37,924 nt of DNA, taken from positions 1 through 37,924 of the forward strand of contig JAZOSF010000154.1 of assembly GCA_045657025.1 (NCBI GenBank), given 5' to 3'. The notes below the pieces were generated by a model that saw nothing but the letters and a program-made list of their open reading frames with translations, ran no database searches and was not told where the DNA came from. Of the stretch, positions 33,557-37,924 are shown piece after piece (within the stretch, counting starts at the first letter, position 1; each line of letters starts with the position of its first letter). The position numbers and the translations under genes are program-made. This DNA is from RGIG6307 sp045657025. GTDB taxonomy: Bacteria > Bacillota > Clostridia > Lachnospirales > Lachnospiraceae.

Positions 33557-36487
33557 CTATTTATTTTTCCATTTTTGTGCTTTCAGATACCACAAGGTTG
33601 CTGACGTTATAAACAATGAACTAAATCCTATAACCAATGCCCAGCACACCCAAATAGGCCACGGAGTCACCACCCGAACCACTGTTTCAGGTCCCACGCC
33701 ATTCATTCCGCTGGAATTTACTATAGCATATAAATTACGGTGGGCAGCCTCTTTCATGGCAGACAAGATAACCGTATCGTCTTCGTATTTTTTAATTTGC
33801 TTTAACTGGGTAGGCAACATGGCATCCATAATACTGCCCCCTGCCAGAATAAAGTCCGCCGGATTCACATATTCGTGCAGCGCGTTATCCGTAATGATTT
33901 TGCCTTCACAGCCCCATTCTTCACGGAGGATTCCGGTAATCAGACCATAATTTCCGCCGGACCACATGGCACCAAATCGGGTGTACGCAACCATAACACC
34001 ATTGGCATCTGCATCCTCTATCGGAGCCTGGTATGCCTTTAAATATATCTCACGGGCTGCCTGCTCGTTAACCCACACACCAAGACCGATTCGTTCCGCT
34101 TCACTGTCATTTAACGCAAAATGCTTCATCAGTACTTCCACACCTTTTTCCTTCATGCCGGCCACTTCCGCCGCACAGATTTCACCGGACAAATATCCAT
34201 CTTCGGAATAATATTCAAAATTTCGGCCTCCATACGGGGTACGATGAATATTATTTCCGGTGCCATACAAAAAGGAAACTCCTACCTGCAAACAATCGTT
34301 GCCGATACAACGTCCCACTTCGTACATTAAATCCCGATTAAACGTAGCTGCCATAACGTCTTCAGAAGTAAATGCTGTCGCATCCAATTCCGTTTTCAGT
34401 AAAGAAGTGGTAAGTCCTTGGGGACCATTTTCATCGCGACTCCCCGGCGCCTGCACGGACTCTGCCGGCATGTTCCAATGGAATCCATCTGCAATCATAC
34501 TGCACATTTCGTCAAAAGTAAGCTGGTCTAACAAGGGCTGCCAAGCCGGATCATCATATGCAAGTCCACGCATTTGAATCAATTTGTAGCCGTTTTTTGC
34601 ATTTAGTACCGGTTTATCTACCCTTTCATAATCGTTCGGATCATACTGAATATTTTGCAGGTCTTCTGTCAACCTGTCTGTCAAAGAAAGTTTTATGATT
34701 TCTTTCGGGAAAGTTCCTTCCCAATCGTTTCTGGACAAATACGTAATCTTGGACGGACTGCCCGCGTATAGGTTTAAGTCAGCCATGGACAGCTGGTTGG
34801 TAATCACTGCGCCATTATCAGAAATACTGTAGGTAGTTGCATCAAATTGTGCTTCCTTCCACGCATAAACCATATCGGCATTTCCAATGCTATCCATTCG
34901 CCCATCGGTATTTTCCGGGGTATAGCCCTTGACTGCCAAAATAGAATTTACCGCATTGTGTGCGTCAGTAGCCGCCGCAAAATAATAATTGCCCGGGTCT
35001 AATATATAGGTTCTTTCCCCATTAACATCATAAGAAGCCAAGTCCGCACGATCTACATAAATAGTTAGTGTTTCTGATTCCTGAGGTTGCAAAAGCCCGG
35101 TTTTGCCAAAACCGCATAATACCACGGAGGATTTCTCCACACCATGTTGCATATCATATTGCGTATAAGGAGACTGCACATAAATCTGCACCGTTTCTTT
35201 TCCTGCAAAACTATTTCCTGTGTTGGTAACGGTAATACGGACTGCGAACCTGTCGTTTTCCGGCTCATATTGTACTTGCATATCTTTGTATTCAAATTGC
35301 GTATAACTTAACCCATGACCGAAAGGATAGGCCACCGTACTTCCATAATCATATTCCCCGGCATTCCCGGTTCCCATAACATAGTCCTCATAGCGGGTCT
35401 CGTAATATCGATAACCAACGTAAATGCCTTCCTGGTAAATCATATAATAGCTGGCCTTTTCCGGTATAATGTCTTCTGTTGCGCCCTGATACTTAGTTGC
35501 CACATTGTTTACCATGGCCGGTGAAGAAAAATTATCATACACGTAGGTGTCCACCAGGCTTCCGGATGGGTTTACCTTGCCGGACAAAATTTTACATACC
35601 GCTTCCGTGCCTTTTAATCCCACATCACCAATCCAAAGTACCGCGTCAATATCAAACCCTTCATCCTGCATAAAATCCATTTGAAGCGGGTTTGCAGAAT
35701 TAACCAAGATAATAATTCTTTTTACATTTCCGGCACGTTTCATTGTGGTAATCGCTGAGAGCATATTTTTTTCGTTCTCATCCAGCTCCAAATAATTAGT
35801 GGTGGTAAAATCCAAGTCTACACCTTCTCCACCCACTCTAGAAAGCATAACAATAGCTGCATCGCCATACACTTCTATGGAATTTTTCGCTTCGTCCGTA
35901 TATTTGTCCCAAGGCACTTCAATCACTTTTTGACTGGTATGGGCAATCATACCGGTTTCCTCTCTTTTGTATATGCTTCCCGGACCTTCTTTATAAAAAT
36001 CCCACAGAGTTTCATTTACTACAAAGCCCTGTTCCTCCATACCATCTTTGAAACTGGTTGCCTCACTGGCATCGATATTGCCGGAACCTGTGCCGCCGTA
36101 AATCGGATTTACGGAAGAATTGGACAGTAAACTCACCTTTGCACCGATCTCCAACGGTAATGCCCCGTCTTTGTTGTATAGCAGCGCTGCCCCTTCTGCC
36201 TCTACCTGCTCTGCAATAAATCTGCCATAGTCCTCATTATCATCCCAATTAGGAAAATCGGTAGTATAGTACTGTGCTTCTTCCGATGCATTTACAAGTT
36301 CCCAAAATGTACCGCCAAAGAAAATTGCCACGGTGTTATCAAATATACTTGCTACCACTAACACTGCTATACTGATAATAGCAAGCGGAAGACTTAAAAA
36401 AGTCAATCCCCGCCAAGGTCTTACTGCTTTTCTTTTTGCTTTTTTAATTTTTTTCTTTTCTTCTAAATAATCATTTCTATTTTCCAT
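33557..36487 (-). CDS. Membrane-anchored GH3 glycosidase with reversed domain order
   Basis: 976 residues. A basic N-terminus precedes a transmembrane helix (about 27-48), and a second helix lies at about 943-968 before a basic end, so the enzyme is held outside the cell by both ends. The GH3 C-domain comes first (VEAEGAALLYNKDGALPLEI from about 95, then YGGTGSGNIDASEATSF), followed by an FnIII-like part, and the GH3 N-domain with the active site comes last (MKHFALNDSEAERIGLG, VMVAYTRFGAMWSG, and the nucleophile Asp867 in GKIITDNALHEY, where Asn takes the place of the usual Trp). This BA order is known from R. albus and Butyrivibrio beta-glucosidases. A beta-glucosidase or beta-xylosidase role is likely; the exact substrate is not fixed. 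The start has AGGAGG. Confidence 0.92.
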   Translation of the reverse strand: MENRNDYLEEKKKIKKAKRKAVRPWRGLTFLSLPLAIISIAVLVVASIFDNTVAIFFGGTFWELVNASEEAQYYTTDFPNWDDNEDYGRFIAEQVEAEGAALLYNKDGALPLEIGAKVSLLSNSSVNPIYGGTGSGNIDASEATSFKDGMEEQGFVVNETLWDFYKEGPGSIYKREETGMIAHTSQKVIEVPWDKYTDEAKNSIEVYGDAAIVMLSRVGGEGVDLDFTTTNYLELDENEKNMLSAITTMKRAGNVKRIIILVNSANPLQMDFMQDEGFDIDAVLWIGDVGLKGTEAVCKILSGKVNPSGSLVDTYVYDNFSSPAMVNNVATKYQGATEDIIPEKASYYMIYQEGIYVGYRYYETRYEDYVMGTGNAGEYDYGSTVAYPFGHGLSYTQFEYKDMQVQYEPENDRFAVRITVTNTGNSFAGKETVQIYVQSPYTQYDMQHGVEKSSVVLCGFGKTGLLQPQESETLTIYVDRADLASYDVNGERTYILDPGNYYFAAATDAHNAVNSILAVKGYTPENTDGRMDSIGNADMVYAWKEAQFDATTYSISDNGAVITNQLSMADLNLYAGSPSKITYLSRNDWEGTFPKEIIKLSLTDRLTEDLQNIQYDPNDYERVDKPVLNAKNGYKLIQMRGLAYDDPAWQPLLDQLTFDEMCSMIADGFHWNMPAESVQAPGSRDENGPQGLTTSLLKTELDATAFTSEDVMAATFNRDLMYEVGRCIGNDCLQVGVSFLYGTGNNIHRTPYGGRNFEYYSEDGYLSGEICAAEVAGMKEKGVEVLMKHFALNDSEAERIGLGVWVNEQAAREIYLKAYQAPIEDADANGVMVAYTRFGAMWSGGNYGLITGILREEWGCEGKIITDNALHEYVNPADFILAGGSIMDAMLPTQLKQIKKYEDDTVILSAMKEAAHRNLYAIVNSSGMNGVGPETVVRVVTPWPIWVCWALVIGFSSLFITSATLWYLKAQKWKNK

Positions 36488-36572
36488 ACACGCCTCCTGA
36501 AAGTTAGTATGGCAAGTTTTAGAAATTTTATAAGGAATAATTGGAAACCGCCTATATTTTTATATAAAATAA

Positions 36573-36596
36573 GTGCGTCCGTAATTTAGGACGCAC
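36573..36596 (-). terminator. Hairpin between the ABC transporter and GH3 genes
   Basis: A perfect eight-pair stem (36573-36580 with 36589-36596) with an eight-base loop. On the minus strand it is followed by TTATTTTATAT, so it should end the ABC transporter transcript about 110 bases after its stop, before the GH3 gene. The remaining gap of 217 bases holds only the short open stretch described in the findings. Confidence 0.62.
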
Positions 36597-36704
36597 CAGT
36601 CTACTGTCTGTTGTAATATTCAATTCCGTTGCTCTTTAACATTGTTCCCAAAGAAATGCGTACCCACAATTTACGTATGCATCGTATACTGCACCTCGGT
36701 ACTT

Positions 36705-37505
36705 TTATTCAGACAACAAAATTCTGTCATTATCCAATGCGAATCCTGCACCGGCTTTGAAACGGGTCAACAAATCTGTCACAGACATATTTGCTCGCTC
36801 TTCTCCCTTGACGTCCAGCACAATATTTCCATTGGCCATCATCAAAGTGCGATTTCCTAAATTGAGTGCCTGCTGCATATTGTGTGTAATCATCAAGCAA
36901 GTAATTTTATTCTCCGTTACGATTTTATCTGTCAACTCTAACACTTTGTCTGCGGTAGCCGGGTCTAAAGCCGCGGTATGCTCATCCAAAAGCAAAAGTT
37001 TCGGTGTTACCATCGTTGCCATAAGCAAAGTCAACGCCTGGCGCTGTCCGCCGCTAAGAAGACCTACCGGTTGTTTGAGTCTGTCTTCCAGTCCCATATT
37101 TAACAAGGACAGCTTTTCTTGGAAAAATTCTTTGTCTTTTTTGGAAATGCGGCTAAAAGGGAAAGTACCGTGAGAAGCACGCAAATACGCAAGTGCCATA
37201 TTTTCTTCAATAGTCATGCCGGGTGCAGTACCCTTAATTGGGTCCTGGAACAATCTTCCGATAATTTTGCTACGCTTGTGTTCCGGAACGAAGGTAATGT
37301 CTTCTCCTTCCAAAGCAATGGAACCGTCATCCACAAAAAACGCACCTGCAATTGCATTAAACAACGTAGATTTGCCTGCTCCGTTGGAACCGATAATGGT
37401 AACAAAATCACCTTTATCTAAATGTAAGCTCAATCCGTTTAGTGCTGTTTTGGCATTTACCGTGCCCGGGTAGAAGGTCTTGGAAATATTTTCTATCTTT
37501 AACAT
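36705..37505 (-). CDS. ABC transporter ATP-binding protein, TrpZ-like
   Basis: 266 residues with all ABC motifs: Walker A GSNGAGKST (39-47), Q-loop RLFQDP, signature LSGGQRQ (150-156), Walker B with LLLLDEHTAALDP (170-182) and switch histidine in LMITHNMQQAL. The DEHTAALDP form, with His instead of Pro after Glu, and the GTAPGMTIEENMALAY stretch are typical of the ATPase of the TrpXYZ type of uptake system, whose permease resembles branched-chain amino acid permeases. The start is one base after the permease stop, with AAGAAGG as ribosome binding site. The substrate is probably an aromatic amino acid or a related small molecule; that is inference. The substrate-binding protein must lie to the right of the window. 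Confidence 0.88.
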   Translation of the reverse strand: MLKIENISKTFYPGTVNAKTALNGLSLHLDKGDFVTIIGSNGAGKSTLFNAIAGAFFVDDGSIALEGEDITFVPEHKRSKIIGRLFQDPIKGTAPGMTIEENMALAYLRASHGTFPFSRISKKDKEFFQEKLSLLNMGLEDRLKQPVGLLSGGQRQALTLLMATMVTPKLLLLDEHTAALDPATADKVLELTDKIVTENKITCLMITHNMQQALNLGNRTLMMANGNIVLDVKGEERANMSVTDLLTRFKAGAGFALDNDRILLSE

Positions 37506-37506
37506 T

Positions 37507-37924
37507 TTATTGACCTTCTTTGTGCTTTAATTCTTTTTTACGTTTTTCAAAGAATATACATTCTTTGATAGTCGGTGCAGCAATGGCTATTGCAACTACA
37601 ATAGCAGTAATTAACTTAAGTCCTTGAACAGGCACCACTTTTTTGTACAAAACAATTGCATAAATAACACGATAAATAATAGAACCAATCACCGCAGCGA
37701 TGGCACCTTTTACAATACTTTTACGACCAAGTACGGTCTCGCCGATAATCAAACAAGCCAGTGCGATTACTACAATACCACTACCACCGTTAATGTCCGC
37801 AGCATTTTGATACTGTCCTACCAATGCACCTGACAGTGCTGTCAGTGAATTGGAAACACACAAGCCTATCATAATGGTAAACGTAGGATTGATACTGGAT
37901 GCACGGACCATGTCCATATTGTTT
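37507..37924 (-). CDS. ABC transporter permease, TrpY-like, 5' end cut by window
   Basis: The C-terminal ~138 residues of a multispanning permease; the frame continues through the right edge. The in-frame Met codons near 37917 are internal, since they lie in a NMDMVRASSINPTFTIM segment that matches the conserved cytoplasmic loop of the branched-chain amino acid and TrpY permeases (pattern N-x-x-M-x-R-x-x-x-I). Three to four hydrophobic helices follow, and a Lys/Glu-rich tail ends one base before the ATPase start. It forms the membrane channel for the ATPase encoded next to it. Confidence 0.85.
   Translation of the reverse strand, partial: NNMDMVRASSINPTFTIMIGLCVSNSLTALSGALVGQYQNAADINGGSGIVVIALACLIIGETVLGRKSIVKGAIAAVIGSIIYRVIYAIVLYKKVVPVQGLKLITAIVVAIAIAAPTIKECIFFEKRKKELKHKEGQ

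Noticed and set aside
1..37924. tRNA, rRNA, CRISPR array, insertion sequence, attachment site
   Set aside because: No cloverleaf-like, ribosomal, spaced-repeat or transposase sequence was seen by eye in any intergenic stretch; a tRNA or Rfam scan could confirm this.

Overview
The window looks like a chromosomal segment from a low-GC, Gram-positive anaerobe of the class Clostridia, most likely Lachnospiraceae or a close relative. I base this on the strong AGGAGG-type ribosome binding sites, the A+T-rich intergenic DNA with sigma-A promoters (several with an extended -10), a Spo0A-type DNA-binding protein, a cdaA-cdaR-glmM cluster, an SDR-type mannonate oxidoreductase next to uxuA, and gut/rumen-style carbohydrate genes. 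Almost everything is on the minus strand. Only two genes (11559-12020 and 12064-13203) are on the plus strand. I see no tRNA, rRNA, CRISPR array, insertion sequence or phage gene, and no gene-free stretch longer than about 220 bases.

Layout in plus coordinates; transcription of the minus-strand genes runs right to left. (1) 1-9865: an exopolysaccharide (EPS) operon. In transcription order it holds two overlapping membrane protein genes that look like halves of a DUF6077-type protein, a GT2 glycosyltransferase, the initiating polyprenyl-phosphate sugar transferase, a Wzz/CapA-like chain-length protein with a degenerate kinase-like tail, two GT2 enzymes, an EpsG-like polymerase, and two GT4 enzymes, the last cut by the window edge. 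A good promoter (9896-9924) drives it. (2) 9970-10347: a free-standing Spo0A effector domain with no receiver, with its own terminator just before the EPS promoter. (3) 10512-11441: a GtrB/DPM1-like membrane glycosyltransferase, divergent from a PAP2-like membrane protein and a DUF3048 lipoprotein on the plus strand. (4) 13236-21323: a long, tightly packed unit of recD2, comF, two unknown membrane proteins, cdaA, cdaR, glmM and ptsH, ending in a hairpin whose loop holds the ptsH stop codon. (5) 21399-22397: mreB with its own promoter and terminator. (6) 22557-28630: a surface metallophosphoesterase, uvrB and uvrA, preceded by a promoter and a LexA/DinR-like half-matched box. (7) 28803-30719: uxuA and an SDR mannonate oxidoreductase for hexuronate catabolism. 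(8) 30806-33466: a Tet(M)-like translational GTPase fused to a Rae1/YacP-type NYN endoribonuclease domain. (9) 33557-36487: a membrane-anchored GH3 enzyme with its domains in reversed order. (10) 36705-37924: ATPase and partial permease of a TrpXYZ-like amino acid ABC transporter.

The genes form cell-envelope and genome-maintenance modules. GlmM makes the glucosamine-1-phosphate used for peptidoglycan. CdaA and CdaR set c-di-AMP, which governs turgor and wall homeostasis. MreB organises wall growth, and the EPS operon builds a surface polymer. The most interesting items are the GTPase-endonuclease fusion, which implies a single protein that could enter the ribosomal A site and cut mRNA; the receiver-less Spo0A domain beside the EPS operon; the Wzz protein with a vestigial kinase domain; and the reversed GH3. 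Start sites were corrected from ribosome binding sites for several genes, most convincingly ptsH, where the corrected start puts the active histidine at 15 and the regulatory serine at 46.
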